A stretch of 57,405 bases of DNA from contig JARLJW010000067.1 in assembly GCA_031290985.1 (NCBI GenBank), positions 1-57,405 of the forward strand. Reading direction: 5' to 3'. The notes beneath the pieces were generated by a model. That model made no database searches. It saw nothing but the letters and a program-made list of their open reading frames with translations, and was not told where the DNA came from. Positions 25,015 to 33,735 of this stretch are shown here, one piece after another. Numbering within the stretch: position 1 is the stretch's first letter; each line of letters begins with the position of its first letter. The translations under genes were made by a program, and so were the position numbers. The DNA is from Verrucomicrobiia bacterium (lineage in GTDB: Bacteria; Verrucomicrobiota; Verrucomicrobiia; Limisphaerales; UBA11358).

Positions 25015-26348
25015 TGCCCACCGTAATCATCCATGGCTGGAGCGACCACGCCGTGACGTTTGTTCCACTCCAACAAGAACTCAACAAGCGGCTGGGCATT
25101 CCCGTGCCCATGATCAGCCTGGCCGAATGGCTTTCGCTCAACGACCTGGTCACTTACGACGACCTCGTGACGCGCATGGACGCCGTGTGGACGGCTTACG
25201 GACTGCCGCGCACGCCGGGCGCGGTGGATGTGATCACGCACAGCACCGGGGCGCTGCTCATCCGTGACTGGATGACCCGGTACTTCGCCCCGGGGGCGGC
25301 GCCGGTCAAACATCTGGTGATGCTGGCGCCGGCCAACTTCGGTTCGCCGCTCGCGCACAAAGGCGCCTCATTCATTGGCCGCATCATCAAGGGTTGGAAC
25401 GCCCCCAGCGCTTTTCAAGTCGGCGCAAAGCTCTTGAAAGGGTTGGAACTGGCCAGTCCATATACCTGGGCGCTCGCGAACAAAGATCTGTTTGTGAATG
25501 ATCCGTATTTCGGGCCCGGCCGCGTGCTCGCCACGGTGCTGGTCGGTAACGCAGGGTACACGGGCATTGCTTCGGCGGCCAACGAGCCCGGTTCCGACGG
25601 CACGGTCCGGGTCTCCACGGCCAATTTGAACGCGGCGCAGATGCAGGTGGATCTCACCGACCCGGCCGCCCCGCAATTTAGGGGGCCGCAGAACATTAAT
25701 GGCATCGCCGGTTTTCTGATCCTCGATGGTTTGAACCACGAGACCATCCACGATCCGACCCAGGCGGCGATGATGGCGGCCCTCGCGGAAGGATTGCAGG
25801 TCGATGATGCCGGCTTCAGCGCGTATTGCGCCCGGCTCGATGCCGCCACGCAAGCGGTGATGGCCGCCCGCGAAGCGGGTTCCGACCGCTATTATTGGGG
25901 CTACCAGAACACCGTGGTGCTGGTGAAAGACCAGTTTGGCAATCATGTGGGGGACTATTTCCTCGAGTTCTACGGGGCGGCAAATGACACCTTTTGGGAA
26001 AGCCTTTTTCATGGCAAGGTGATTGAAGACGTCCATCCTTATTCGGACGACAACGGCTACCGGTCCGTGCTCATCGACACGACCCGGTTGCAGGCCGCCT
26101 TGGCGGGGGCCCCGGCGGCAGCGCCGCTGCAATTCAGCCTGAGCGCCTCCCCGGACATCTCCAACAACGAGGTTGGCTATGCGAGCTTTACGGACAACGA
26201 TATTGGAGCCATCAGCATTCCCACTGGTCAAATCCCATTATTTTTCTCGCCCAACCGGACGCTCTTTGTGGAAGTGATCATCACCCGGAAGCAGAAGGAC
26301 GAGATTTTTAAACTGGGCGTAGCTCCCCCGGCGCCGATTGGTTCCTGA
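25014..26348 (+). CDS. Alpha/beta hydrolase (lipase/PGAP1-like)
   Basis: A 444-residue protein starting MPTVIIHGWSDH. Residues 4-9 (VIIHGW) give the oxyanion-hole region. The nucleophile elbow is ITHSTGALL with Ser77, where the first Gly of GxSxG is replaced by Thr. LVMLAPANFGSPLAH follows, a lipase-type strand and loop. A His candidate is in GLNHETIHDP (about 243-250). The C-terminal 170 residues have no recognised fold and could bind lipid or a partner. No signal peptide is seen. It is coupled to the membrane protein upstream and follows the kinase-FHA gene, so phosphorylation control is possible. Confidence 0.78.
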   Translation: MPTVIIHGWSDHAVTFVPLQQELNKRLGIPVPMISLAEWLSLNDLVTYDDLVTRMDAVWTAYGLPRTPGAVDVITHSTGALLIRDWMTRYFAPGAAPVKHLVMLAPANFGSPLAHKGASFIGRIIKGWNAPSAFQVGAKLLKGLELASPYTWALANKDLFVNDPYFGPGRVLATVLVGNAGYTGIASAANEPGSDGTVRVSTANLNAAQMQVDLTDPAAPQFRGPQNINGIAGFLILDGLNHETIHDPTQAAMMAALAEGLQVDDAGFSAYCARLDAATQAVMAAREAGSDRYYWGYQNTVVLVKDQFGNHVGDYFLEFYGAANDTFWESLFHGKVIEDVHPYSDDNGYRSVLIDTTRLQAALAGAPAAAPLQFSLSASPDISNNEVGYASFTDNDIGAISIPTGQIPLFFSPNRTLFVEVIITRKQKDEIFKLGVAPPAPIGS

Positions 26349-26553
26349 CCGCCCGTACCCAGGCAAACACCGTTTTTTAAACGCCGCCAGCCGCCGGAAA
26401 GCCTCCCGGCGAAATACCCAAAACTAATTTGAAAACACGCCAAAAGAGGCTGTTGAAAAATAGCAATATTACGAAATCAAGAAATGGCCCCTTTATGTTT
26501 TGTTTCAATGGTGGGGACATTTGTTAGGGTGATTGTGACCAGCGTTAGCCCTG

Positions 26554-26593
26554 CCCGGATTCCTCCAATCATCGGTCTTTTTGTTAAAGCAGA
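26554..26593 (+). repeat. Dispersed repeat, copy a (terminator-like)
   Basis: CCCGGATT-CTCCAA-CATCGGT followed by a T-rich stretch and AAGCAGA. A second copy in the same orientation lies at 28540-28578, next to the pntB terminator. The first 23 bases differ at only two positions. Confidence 0.6.
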
Positions 26594-26611
26594 TCCAACC
26601 GAACGGCGACC

Positions 26612-26872
26612 GTGCTTCAAGGAAGCATTCGCAAAATCCGCGAGGTTTTGGACTGCGGCGGGAAGCGTAGCGCCACGCCGCTTTCGCGCGCACCGATGTT
26701 TGATAGTCAGAACGTTTTCCGCCCGTACGAAAGCGGTGTCGCGGCTCCCGCCTTGCCACCGCAGTCCATGACGCAGGTGTGGTCTTCGGATCGTGCAGGC
26801 GCGTGCAGCAGCCAACAAAAAAGAGGGTGGACAGAAATTTGCGCCGGGAATAGAGTCCAAGCATGAAGAGGG
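26612..26872 (+). repeat. Long dispersed repeat, copy 1
   Basis: The left 52 bases (26612-26663) match 27311-27362 at 47 positions. The right 55 bases (26818-26872) match 27501-27555 at 52 positions. The cores between differ. Inside this copy a 12-base inverted repeat (GGACTGCGGCGG / CCACCGCAGTCC, one mismatch) spans 26650-26767. Frames through it give the spurious string CGGKRSATPL that I associate with verrucomicrobial repeats. No gene is supported. Confidence 0.75.
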
Positions 26873-26921
26873 CCGGGGTCAAAAGCCGCTGCCGAGTACC
26901 AATCAAGCCACCCGATGACGC

Positions 26922-27302
26922 ATGACTGAGGAAAATCTATCCCAACTTCCGGCATATCAATGGATGCCGAGCCGCATACCGTTGCGCGATGCTCTTTCGA
27001 CATTTGTTCCTGGTGGCCCTGAACCTGAGCCCATCATTACCGAGATGAGCAGCCGTTGCGGTGAGAGCGTCTGGCACGAAGTTAAGGGCGGACACCGCGT
27101 GTTGTTTCTTTATGATGGCGGAGTTTTTGATGCTGGTCGGTTCACCATGGAGCCCAAGGTTTGGGATTACAATGAGTGTGCCCTTTGTTGCGTGAAGATT
27201 CCGGCAATGACCTTGTGTTATGTTACCAAGCCTGATCAGCCATACTTTTTGCTTTGCGACAGTTGCTACGAAAGTCAAATTACTCCCAAGCTGGCACAAT
27301 GA
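26922..27302 (+). CDS. Hypothetical protein with Cys pairs
   Basis: A 126-residue protein starting MTEENLSQLPAYQWMPSRI. The C-terminal third carries two CxxC pairs (CALC and CDSC, about residues 86 and 117), consistent with a small zinc-binding unit. I recognise no family. It has lower GC than its surroundings. It is framed by two direct copies of a 250-base repeat, ending 8 bases before the second copy begins, so it may have moved as a unit. Confidence 0.6.
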   Translation: MTEENLSQLPAYQWMPSRIPLRDALSTFVPGGPEPEPIITEMSSRCGESVWHEVKGGHRVLFLYDGGVFDAGRFTMEPKVWDYNECALCCVKIPAMTLCYVTKPDQPYFLLCDSCYESQITPKLAQ

Positions 27303-27310
27303 AGATTCTG

Positions 27311-27555
27311 GTGCTTCAAGGAACCATTCGCAAAACCCACGACGTTTCGGACTGCGGCGGGATTGATTCAAACGACAACTGAATCACCCGGACACGGCCA
27401 AGTATGTCCTCTCCCGGGGGGAGAGGAAACAGGTGAGGGCGAGCGTCAAAACTAACTTTGCCGCCTGCGCTTTCATTGCCCCCGGCGACGTTGCCCTGCC
27501 AAAAAGAGGGTGGACAGACATTTACGCCGGGAATAGAGTCCAAGCATGAAAAGGG
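27311..27555 (+). repeat. Long dispersed repeat, copy 2, with a nested second repeat
   Basis: It has the same ends as copy 1 but a different core. Within the core, CCTCTCCCGGGGGGAGAGG (27403-27421) followed by AGGTGAGGGCGAG belongs to the same family as the palindromic element at 33541-33700. The conserved ends with swapped cores show a mosaic structure. Confidence 0.7.
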
Positions 27556-27598
27556 ACAGGCTGCAAAATACGCCCTTTATTCAATATTGAGAGAGAAT

Positions 27599-28009
27599 AT
27601 GAAATCAGCACGCGTTACTATTTTCGCCGTGTGTATTCTCACGGTGACGGCTTCAGCCTATTTGAAAGGTTGCCAGTATTTTTCCAAATCGCACAACCAA
27701 CTTTCAGAGGTCATTTTCTGCGCGCTCATTTTCTTGGTGGGGATTGGTCTTCTCGGTTTTATCATGCAGTTCTTTGCAAAACGCACAGCTCAGGTTTTGT
27801 TTTCCGTCTTCTACGGTTTTCTTGCTGGCATCATGGCCACCAACTTTATTAGCGAGATGGTTTCGGGCACCACTTATTCCTCCACAAGTGTATATTTCAT
27901 AAGTTACGGACTCATGCTTTTATTCTTTGCCTTGGCGGTTGTTGGATTAGTTTTATGTCAGATACCGAGCCCCAACGCTTTGCAGAACCCGCCTCCAAAT
28001 ATCTGTTGA
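27599..28009 (+). CDS. Small polytopic membrane protein
   Basis: A 136-residue protein starting MKSARVTIFAVCILTV, preceded by GAGAG 3 bases before the ATG. Four hydrophobic segments are visible: about 5-22, 40-60 (VIFCALIFLVGIGLLGFIMQF), 68-85 and 101-123 (FISYGLMLLFFALAVVGLVLC). I recognise no family. The gene is clearly AT-richer than the flanking operons, suggesting acquisition. The next gene starts 3 bases after its stop, so they are cotranscribed. Confidence 0.6.
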   Translation: MKSARVTIFAVCILTVTASAYLKGCQYFSKSHNQLSEVIFCALIFLVGIGLLGFIMQFFAKRTAQVLFSVFYGFLAGIMATNFISEMVSGTTYSSTSVYFISYGLMLLFFALAVVGLVLCQIPSPNALQNPPPNIC

Positions 28010-28012
28010 ACT

Positions 28013-28459
28013 ATGCTCGCACCTGACTCTCCAGAAGGCAGAGCCAATTTGGCAGCCATCGAATCGAAGCTTCAGGAGTTTGATGAATTGCTGCTCCAAT
28101 TCTGTTCTCAGCAAGATTACAGATTCAGCCGCAGTCTCAATTTCTATCCCAAGCGCCGGGTCTGGCGTCGTCAGGAGATCGATCGGGTTCTTGACCTTGA
28201 AATAGACGTTGAATTTCAGGAAGCTCTTGACCATGGATTTTACCCCGAGTTTCCTTGGTCGCTTTATGCCCGGGGATCGCTCCATCCGGGCAGTGACCCG
28301 GATGTCAGCGTTTTGTCGCGCCCGATTTTCGAGCACGTGCCACATTCGCGGTTAGCATCGGTCATCGCAGCCGGTCTCAGCCGCGGACTGCAGGTCGTCA
28401 ATGCCATGACTGAGAGCGAGATTCTGCAGCATGGAGAGAAGTGGGGGCGGCGCGCCTAA
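28013..28459 (+). CDS. Hypothetical protein, 148 residues
   Basis: A soluble protein starting MLAPDSPEGRANLAAIESKL. An N-terminal helix pair is followed by a basic aromatic stretch (RSLNFYPKRRVWRRQEIDR), an acidic strand (VLDLEIDVEF) and the segment YARGSLHPGSDPDVSVLSR. I recognise no family. It follows the small membrane protein by 3 bases. The stop lies in GCGCCTAAT, and GTTGGGC lies 9 bases beyond, a compressed version of the motifs seen at the cassette-like genes. Confidence 0.6.
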   Translation: MLAPDSPEGRANLAAIESKLQEFDELLLQFCSQQDYRFSRSLNFYPKRRVWRRQEIDRVLDLEIDVEFQEALDHGFYPEFPWSLYARGSLHPGSDPDVSVLSRPIFEHVPHSRLASVIAAGLSRGLQVVNAMTESEILQHGEKWGRRA

Positions 28460-28526
28460 TCGGGAGTTGGGCTGCAAATAGTCCCACAAATTTTTCACTG
28501 CTCATCCCGGCTGACTTTCCAATCAT

Positions 28527-28578
28527 AAAAAAACCGATACCCGGATTTCTCCAAGCATCGGTTTTTGTTTTAAGCAGA
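28527..28578 (-). terminator. Terminator of pntB, overlapping dispersed repeat copy b
   Basis: AAAAACCGAT (28529-28538) pairs with ATCGGTTTTT (28557-28566). Read on the minus strand, a run of seven T follows the stem, just after the pntB stop. The right part (28540-28578) is the second copy of the repeat at 26554-26593. The hairpin can also stop plus-strand transcripts. Confidence 0.8.
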
Positions 28579-28582
28579 AAAA

Positions 28583-29998
28583 TCAGCTCGCCTTCACCGC
28601 CGCCACGAGCGCATTGAGCGAGGCCTTCGCATCGCCGAACAACATGCGGGTGTTGTCCTTGTAGAAAAGGGCGTTTTCGATGCCGGCAAAACCGGCGGCC
28701 ATCGAGCGTTTCATCACAATGCAGGTCTTGCAATGGTCGGCGTCGATGATGGGCATGCCGTAGATCGGGCTGGACTTGTCCTCGTGCGCAGCGGGGTTCA
28801 CCACGTCGTTCGCACCGATGACCAGGCACACATCCACGCGGTCCATCGAGGGGTTGATCTGCTCCATCTCGATGAGCTGGTCGTAGGGCACATTCGCTTC
28901 CGCGAGCAAAACGTTCATGTGACCGGGCATGCGGCCGGCGACCGGATGGATCGCAAATTGCACTTCCACGCCGCGTTTGCCGAGTTCCTCGGTCAGTTCG
29001 CGGACGGAATGTTGCGCCTGCGCCACGGCCATGCCGTAGCCGGGCACCACGACGACGCGCGTCGCATACGCCAGCAACAGGGCCACTTCGTCGGCCTGGA
29101 TGGGTTTGACGGTGCCGGCAGGACCGCCCGCCCCCGCCGCCGCCGCGCCGCTGGAGCCGAACGCGCCGAACAAAACATTGGAGACCGGCCGGTTCATCGC
29201 CTTGCACATGAGCAGGGTGAGCAACGTGCCGGAGGAGCCGACCAGCGTACCGGCGACGATCATCGCCGTGTTGTTGATGGCAAAACCGTCCGCGGCGACC
29301 GCGAGACCGGTGAAAGAGTTGAGGAGCGAGATCACCACCGGCATGTCCGCGCCGCCAATCGGCATGACCATCGCCACGCCGAAGAACAGCGCCAGCCCGG
29401 CGAGGACCAGGAACGCGATCGTCGCATTGCTCGCGCCGGAATTCACCGTCAGGTAGCCGCACAAGCCGAAGATGACCAGGAGGATGAGCCCGTTCATGAT
29501 GTTCTGGCCGGGGAACGTGATCGGCTTCTCACATTTTCCCTCCAGCTTGAAATACGCGATGATGCTGCCGGAGAAGGACAGCGAACCGATCAGGGTGGCG
29601 AACAACATGGCGACCGCGATGAACGCCTTGATGCCTTCGACGCTGTGCGCGCCCTTCATGAATTCCAGGCTCGCGACGAGCGCGGCGGCCCCGCCGCCCA
29701 GTCCGTTGAAGAGCGCCACCATCTGCGGCATGGCCGTCATCTTGACCGAGTACGCCCCGATGGCGCCGATGATGAGGCCGATGACCGTGCCGATGACGAT
29801 CAGCGTATAATTGAAGCTCCAGCCGTGGGACCAGGCGCTGACGCCGTTCCCGTTGCAGAGAATGAGCAGCCCGAGGACCATGCCTGCGGCGGCGACGAGA
29901 TTGCCTTTCCGCGCAGTCTTGGGCGAACTCAAAAATTTGATGCCCAGGATGAACAGGACCGAAACGACGATTAAAAGTAATGCAATGGTGGAGCTCAT
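28583..29998 (-). CDS. pntB: NAD(P) transhydrogenase subunit beta
   Basis: The beta subunit of proton-translocating transhydrogenase, which moves hydride between NADH and NADP+ in step with proton flow. At 471 residues it has about nine membrane helices (1-280) and a C-terminal NADP(H)-binding domain (about 290-471) with VVVPGYGMAVAQAQ, AIHPVAGRMPGHMNVLLAEA and VIGANDVVNPAAHED, all family signatures. The ATG at 29998 gives the normal N-terminus; the frame upstream runs into the previous gene. It follows the pntA2 gene by a single base and ends at a strong terminator. Confidence 0.96.
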   Translation of the reverse strand: MSSTIALLLIVVSVLFILGIKFLSSPKTARKGNLVAAAGMVLGLLILCNGNGVSAWSHGWSFNYTLIVIGTVIGLIIGAIGAYSVKMTAMPQMVALFNGLGGGAAALVASLEFMKGAHSVEGIKAFIAVAMLFATLIGSLSFSGSIIAYFKLEGKCEKPITFPGQNIMNGLILLVIFGLCGYLTVNSGASNATIAFLVLAGLALFFGVAMVMPIGGADMPVVISLLNSFTGLAVAADGFAINNTAMIVAGTLVGSSGTLLTLLMCKAMNRPVSNVLFGAFGSSGAAAAGAGGPAGTVKPIQADEVALLLAYATRVVVVPGYGMAVAQAQHSVRELTEELGKRGVEVQFAIHPVAGRMPGHMNVLLAEANVPYDQLIEMEQINPSMDRVDVCLVIGANDVVNPAAHEDKSSPIYGMPIIDADHCKTCIVMKRSMAAGFAGIENALFYKDNTRMLFGDAKASLNALVAAVKAS

Positions 29999-29999
29999 G

Positions 30000-30302
30000 T
30001 TATTTCTTTTTCTTGAACATCTGCAGCATCCGGTCCGTGACCATGAAACCGCCGAAAACGTTGGCCGAACCGAAGACGACCGCGACAAATCCCAGCACCT
30101 GCGTCAGCACGCTGTCCGCATCGGCCAGCACCAGGATGCCGCCGAACAAAATGATGCCATGGATGGCGTTCGTCCCGGACATCAGCGGCGTGTGCAGCAT
30201 CGACGGCACCTTGGAGATGACTTCAATGCCCACAAATATCGCAAGGACGAAGATGAACAGAACCAGGATCTGGTTGTAAGCTAATAGACTTTCGATTGTC
30301 AT
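30000..30302 (-). CDS. pntA2: NAD(P) transhydrogenase subunit alpha, membrane part
   Basis: A 100-residue separate membrane portion of the alpha subunit (alpha-2, as in Rhodospirillum), with three helices: ILVLFIFVLAIFVGIEVI, GTNAIHGIILFGGILVLA and VLGFVAVVFGSANVFGGF, and the conserved segment PLMSGTNAIHG. The split alpha subunit is normal in many bacteria. Middle gene of the three-gene operon, 20 bases after alpha-1. Confidence 0.94.
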   Translation of the reverse strand: MTIESLLAYNQILVLFIFVLAIFVGIEVISKVPSMLHTPLMSGTNAIHGIILFGGILVLADADSVLTQVLGFVAVVFGSANVFGGFMVTDRMLQMFKKKK

Positions 30303-30322
30303 AAAAAAATGAGTTGAAAAAA

Positions 30323-31456
30323 TCAGTTCGGTTTGGCGATGAGTTTTTCGTTCACGACCTTGCCCCCGTGCGTCACGAGGCAGCCTTTGATGATTTCGTC
30401 GTCGAGCTTGAGGACGAAGGTCTTTTCTTTTTTGTCCCAGAATTCTTCGATCAGATTCACGAGGTTCGCCGCGTACACCTGGCTGGCATGCAGCGGCACG
30501 CGGCCGGGCAGGTTGGCGATGCCGATGATCTTCACGCCGTTGCGGTCGGAAACTTCGTTGTATTTCACGCCCTCGACGTTGCCGCCCGTGTCCACCGCGA
30601 GGTCCACGACCACGCTGCCGGGCTTCATGGCATTGAGCATTTCCGCGGTGACGAGGATCGGCGCCTTGCGTCCGAACACCTGCGCGGCGGAGATCACCAC
30701 GTCGGAATCGGCGCAGGTCTTCTTCATCGCGTCGCGCTGCTTCTGGATCTGTTCCTCCGTCAGCGCCTTCGCATAACCGTCCTTCGTCTGGCCGGTTTCA
30801 CCGATGTCGATCTTGAGGAACTGTCCGCCGAGCGATTTCACCTGTTCTTCGACGACGGGCCGGGTGTCATAGGCCGTGACCTTGGCGCCAAGGCGTTTTG
30901 CGGTGGCGATGGCTTGCAGGCCAGCGACACCAACGCCGATGATGAATACCTTGGAGGGCAGGATGGTGCCCGCCGCCGTGGTCATCATCGGAAAAATTTT
31001 ATTGGAATAACGGGCGGCGAGGATGACGGCCTCATAGCCGCCGAGGTTCGCCTGCGAGGAAAGGACGTCCATCTTCTGCGCCCGGGTGGTGCGCGGGATG
31101 AATTCCATGCTGATCGCGCTCACGCCGCGTTCGGCGAATTTCTGGACCAGCTCCTTTTCGTTGAACGGATCAAGCAGGCTGGCGTGGATGCAACCGGGCT
31201 TGAGCAGCGCGATGTCCTCCACGGACGGCTTGCGCAGCCGCAGCACGATGTCGCCGGAGCCAAGCAGCGCCTTGCGGTCGGTGACGAGCGTGGCGCCCGC
31301 CTTGGTGTAGGCTTCGTCCAGGAACCCGGCGGTGAGGCCGAGGCCCGCCTCGACCTCCACTTGGGCGCCGAGTTTGACAAGTTTGGCGGCGGAGTCCGGC
31401 GTCAGTGGCGCGCGGGTCTCACCCGGGTAGGTTTCGCGTGGTACGGAAATTTTCAT
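30323..31456 (-). CDS. pntA1: NAD(P) transhydrogenase subunit alpha, NAD-binding part
   Basis: A 377-residue cytosolic NAD(H)-binding subunit. It opens with MKISVPRETYPGETRAPLTP, close to alanine dehydrogenase. The Rossmann loop is VFIIGVGVAGLQAIATAKRLGA, followed by VTAYDTRPVVEEQVKS and the mobile-loop region near GYAKALTEEQ. It works with alpha-2 and beta on the inner membrane to supply NADPH. First gene of the operon. Confidence 0.95.
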   Translation of the reverse strand: MKISVPRETYPGETRAPLTPDSAAKLVKLGAQVEVEAGLGLTAGFLDEAYTKAGATLVTDRKALLGSGDIVLRLRKPSVEDIALLKPGCIHASLLDPFNEKELVQKFAERGVSAISMEFIPRTTRAQKMDVLSSQANLGGYEAVILAARYSNKIFPMMTTAAGTILPSKVFIIGVGVAGLQAIATAKRLGAKVTAYDTRPVVEEQVKSLGGQFLKIDIGETGQTKDGYAKALTEEQIQKQRDAMKKTCADSDVVISAAQVFGRKAPILVTAEMLNAMKPGSVVVDLAVDTGGNVEGVKYNEVSDRNGVKIIGIANLPGRVPLHASQVYAANLVNLIEEFWDKKEKTFVLKLDDEIIKGCLVTHGGKVVNEKLIAKPN

Positions 31457-31549
31457 GGCTGCAAATCTGGACGTAAACTACCAGCGCCACCCCGCCTGTG
31501 AAGGCTGTATCTTGCTATTTCCGGCTCAATTTTTGGCTTGCCCGGAATA

Positions 31550-32119
31550 TCATTTCACCCATTTCACCTCACGGGTCGGCTTGTATTCCCTCATCCGCTG
31601 CAGCATTTTTTCCGGCTCGTCCGCCACCAGCACCAGGTCGCGGTGCTGCGGACGAATGAAGCCTTCGTTGCGCGTATGATCCAGGAATTCCAGCAAACTG
31701 CGGTAAAATCCGCCAATGTCAAGCAGCCCGAAGGGCTTGCTGTGCCACCCGAGCTGGCTCCAAGCCAGCACCTCGAAAAACTCCTCGTACGTCCCGTACC
31801 CGCCCGGCAGCGCGATGAACCCGTCGGCCAGCTCCGCCATCAGCGCCTTCCGCTCATGCATGTTCTTCACAATACGCAGATCCGGCAGCTTTTCGTGGAC
31901 GACTTCCTTGATGACCAGCTTTTCCGGAATCACCCCGATAACATGGCCGCCTTGCTTCAAAACCGCGTCCGCCACGATGCCCATGAGGCCCACCATGCCG
32001 CCGCCATAGACCAGTTCAATCTTCTCGCGCGCCAGCAAGACACCGAGTTCGTGCGCTGCCGCCGCGTATTCCGGGCGGTTTCCTTTGTTTGAGCCGCAAT
32101 ATACGGCGATACGTTTCAT
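31550..32119 (-). CDS. LOG-family nucleoside 5'-monophosphate phosphoribohydrolase
   Basis: A 189-residue protein of the family once mislabelled lysine decarboxylase. It has MKRIAVYCGSNKG, VYGGGMVGLMGIVADAVL and the signature PGGYGTYEEFFEVL with the catalytic Arg/Glu region (NMHERKALM). Members cleave N6-modified AMP (cytokinin ribotides) or act on AMP-like nucleotides. In bacteria outside plants the physiological role is often nucleotide salvage. Monocistronic by spacing. Confidence 0.9.
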   Translation of the reverse strand: MKRIAVYCGSNKGNRPEYAAAAHELGVLLAREKIELVYGGGMVGLMGIVADAVLKQGGHVIGVIPEKLVIKEVVHEKLPDLRIVKNMHERKALMAELADGFIALPGGYGTYEEFFEVLAWSQLGWHSKPFGLLDIGGFYRSLLEFLDHTRNEGFIRPQHRDLVLVADEPEKMLQRMREYKPTREVKWVK

Positions 32120-32269
32120 AAATTAATGGCGGCGGAGGCAGGGCGTGGCCCAGTCCGGCTCGGACCTCCGCGCGCGCCGCTGTCTGCCAACCAACGCGCC
32201 CTACGATCTGCTTCTGTCAAAAGATGGCCTAAATTGTTAGCGGGCGTCAAATCTCTCCCTATAAACGAC

Positions 32270-33547
32270 TCACGGCAACAACAGCACCCGGTATAATTTC
32301 GTACCCGTGGCGGCGGTGTCCGTGGTGCTGGACGTGTAATCCACTGCGGTCACAACGGAACCCAGGTTGGTCCAGCCCGCCGCCGCCAGGTCGGCCTTGT
32401 ACTGCACCTGATATTTCTTCCCGATGACCGTGTCCCACGAAATCGTGGCGGTATGCACGCCGCCGGCCAGTTGCAGTGTCAGCTTGAACGGCACGATCAC
32501 CGCCCGCACCAACTCGTTATAAGTATCCGCGACGACCAGCGAGCCGTCCGCCGCGACGACCAGGCCGTACGGGTTGAACAGCCGGCCCACCCCATTCGTG
32601 CCGCTGTCCGCCCCCGCCACGCCCGCCGCGCCGCACACCGTGCTGACGATGCCGTTCGTGGTGATCTTACGGATGGTCTGGTTGAAGGAATCGGCCACGA
32701 ACAGATTCCCCTTTTTATCGAAGGCCAGCTCCGCCGGGTTGCGGAAGCGCGCCGTGGCGGCCTCGCCATCCGCCGTCCCGTCCTGGCCCGCCGCGCCGGC
32801 AAAGGTCGTCACCATGCCGGCGGTCGTCACTTTGCGGAGCGTGTGGTTGTTGCCATCGCTCACAAACAGGATGCCCTGTGCGCTGAACTTCAGGCCGCAC
32901 GGTGAATTGAACAGTGCATTGGTGCCCGTGCCGTTGGCGCTGCCCCAGACCTGCGGGTTGCCGACGAGGGTCGTCACCGTGCCCCCGGCAATTTTGCGAA
33001 TGCAATGATTGCCGCTGTCCGCGACATACACCGTGCCATCGGCCGCGACGGCGATGCCCAGCGGCGAACTGAACAGCGCGGTGCCGGTGGTGCCGTCCAG
33101 AAACCCGCCCGAACCGGCGACACCCGCGTAGGTGCTGACCGCCCCGCCCGCGGTGATCTTGCGGATGACATTGTTGCCCGTGTCGCTGACAAACAGGTTG
33201 CCGCCGGCATCGAACGCCAGCCCGCTCGGGGCATCGAATTGCGCGCTGGTGCCCGTGGCATTAACGAGGCCCGCGACGCCAAGCTGGCCGGCGAAGGTGG
33301 TGACGACCCCCGCCGGGGTGACCTTGCGGATGGCATCGTTGCGTGAATCAGCGATGAAATAATTGCCGCTGGCGTCCGCAACGATCGCGGCGGGGTCGCT
33401 GAACAGCGCGTTGGTGCCGGTGCCGTTCGCCGCCCCACTGACCTGCGCCTGCCCGGCAAGCGTCGATATGGCATCCTGGGCGTGGAGCTGGAGTGATAGT
33501 GCGCTGAAGGAAAATAGGATGGTGAGTAAATTATTCGTTAGCCTCAC
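32270..33547 (-). CDS. Secreted NHL-repeat beta-propeller protein
   Basis: A 425-residue protein if the GTG at 33545-33547 is used, which gives the signal peptide MRLTNNLLTILFSFSALSLQ. The longer frame to 33739 runs through a dispersed palindromic repeat and yields spurious protein. The body has about six NHL units of the form NATGTSAQFDAPSGLAFDAG, GNLFVSDTGNNVIRKI. The last 60 residues are a separate module (YQVQYKADLAAAGWTNL to KLYRVLLL) shared in pattern with other secreted proteins in this window. Extracellular or cell-surface; ligand unknown. Confidence 0.85.
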   Translation of the reverse strand: MRLTNNLLTILFSFSALSLQLHAQDAISTLAGQAQVSGAANGTGTNALFSDPAAIVADASGNYFIADSRNDAIRKVTPAGVVTTFAGQLGVAGLVNATGTSAQFDAPSGLAFDAGGNLFVSDTGNNVIRKITAGGAVSTYAGVAGSGGFLDGTTGTALFSSPLGIAVAADGTVYVADSGNHCIRKIAGGTVTTLVGNPQVWGSANGTGTNALFNSPCGLKFSAQGILFVSDGNNHTLRKVTTAGMVTTFAGAAGQDGTADGEAATARFRNPAELAFDKKGNLFVADSFNQTIRKITTNGIVSTVCGAAGVAGADSGTNGVGRLFNPYGLVVAADGSLVVADTYNELVRAVIVPFKLTLQLAGGVHTATISWDTVIGKKYQVQYKADLAAAGWTNLGSVVTAVDYTSSTTDTAATGTKLYRVLLLP

Positions 33548-33700
33548 CCTCACCCTGGCCCTCTCCCTGAGGGAGAGGGAATGGCCGATGGCCACACACC
33601 TAAAACTCGCAAGCCATGGAGCCGAAGTCAGCCGTGGATCTGCCATGGCACGGAATGCGCTGCTCCCTCTCTCAGCGGGAGAGGGTTGGAGTGAGGGAGA
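33541..33700. repeat. Dispersed palindromic repeat (CCCTCTCCC family)
   Basis: A perfect 9-bp hairpin CCCTCTCCC-TGA-GGGAGAGGG (33559-33579) and a second imperfect hairpin (33665-33685, CCCTCTC / GGGAGAGGG) bracket about 100 bases. The left end overlaps the GTG start of the NHL gene. A fragment of the same family is nested at 27403-27421. Confidence 0.75.
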
Positions 33701-33735
33701 AAACCCCCTGCTACCTGCGATGTTTGCTTCGTAGA

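Noticed and set aside
26477..26866. Short frames giving strings like CGGKRSATPL
   Set aside because: They translate a dispersed palindromic repeat, not a protein gene.
30000..31456. Frameshifted single pntA gene
   Set aside because: Split alpha-1 and alpha-2 subunits are a normal arrangement; each has its own start, stop and complete domain.
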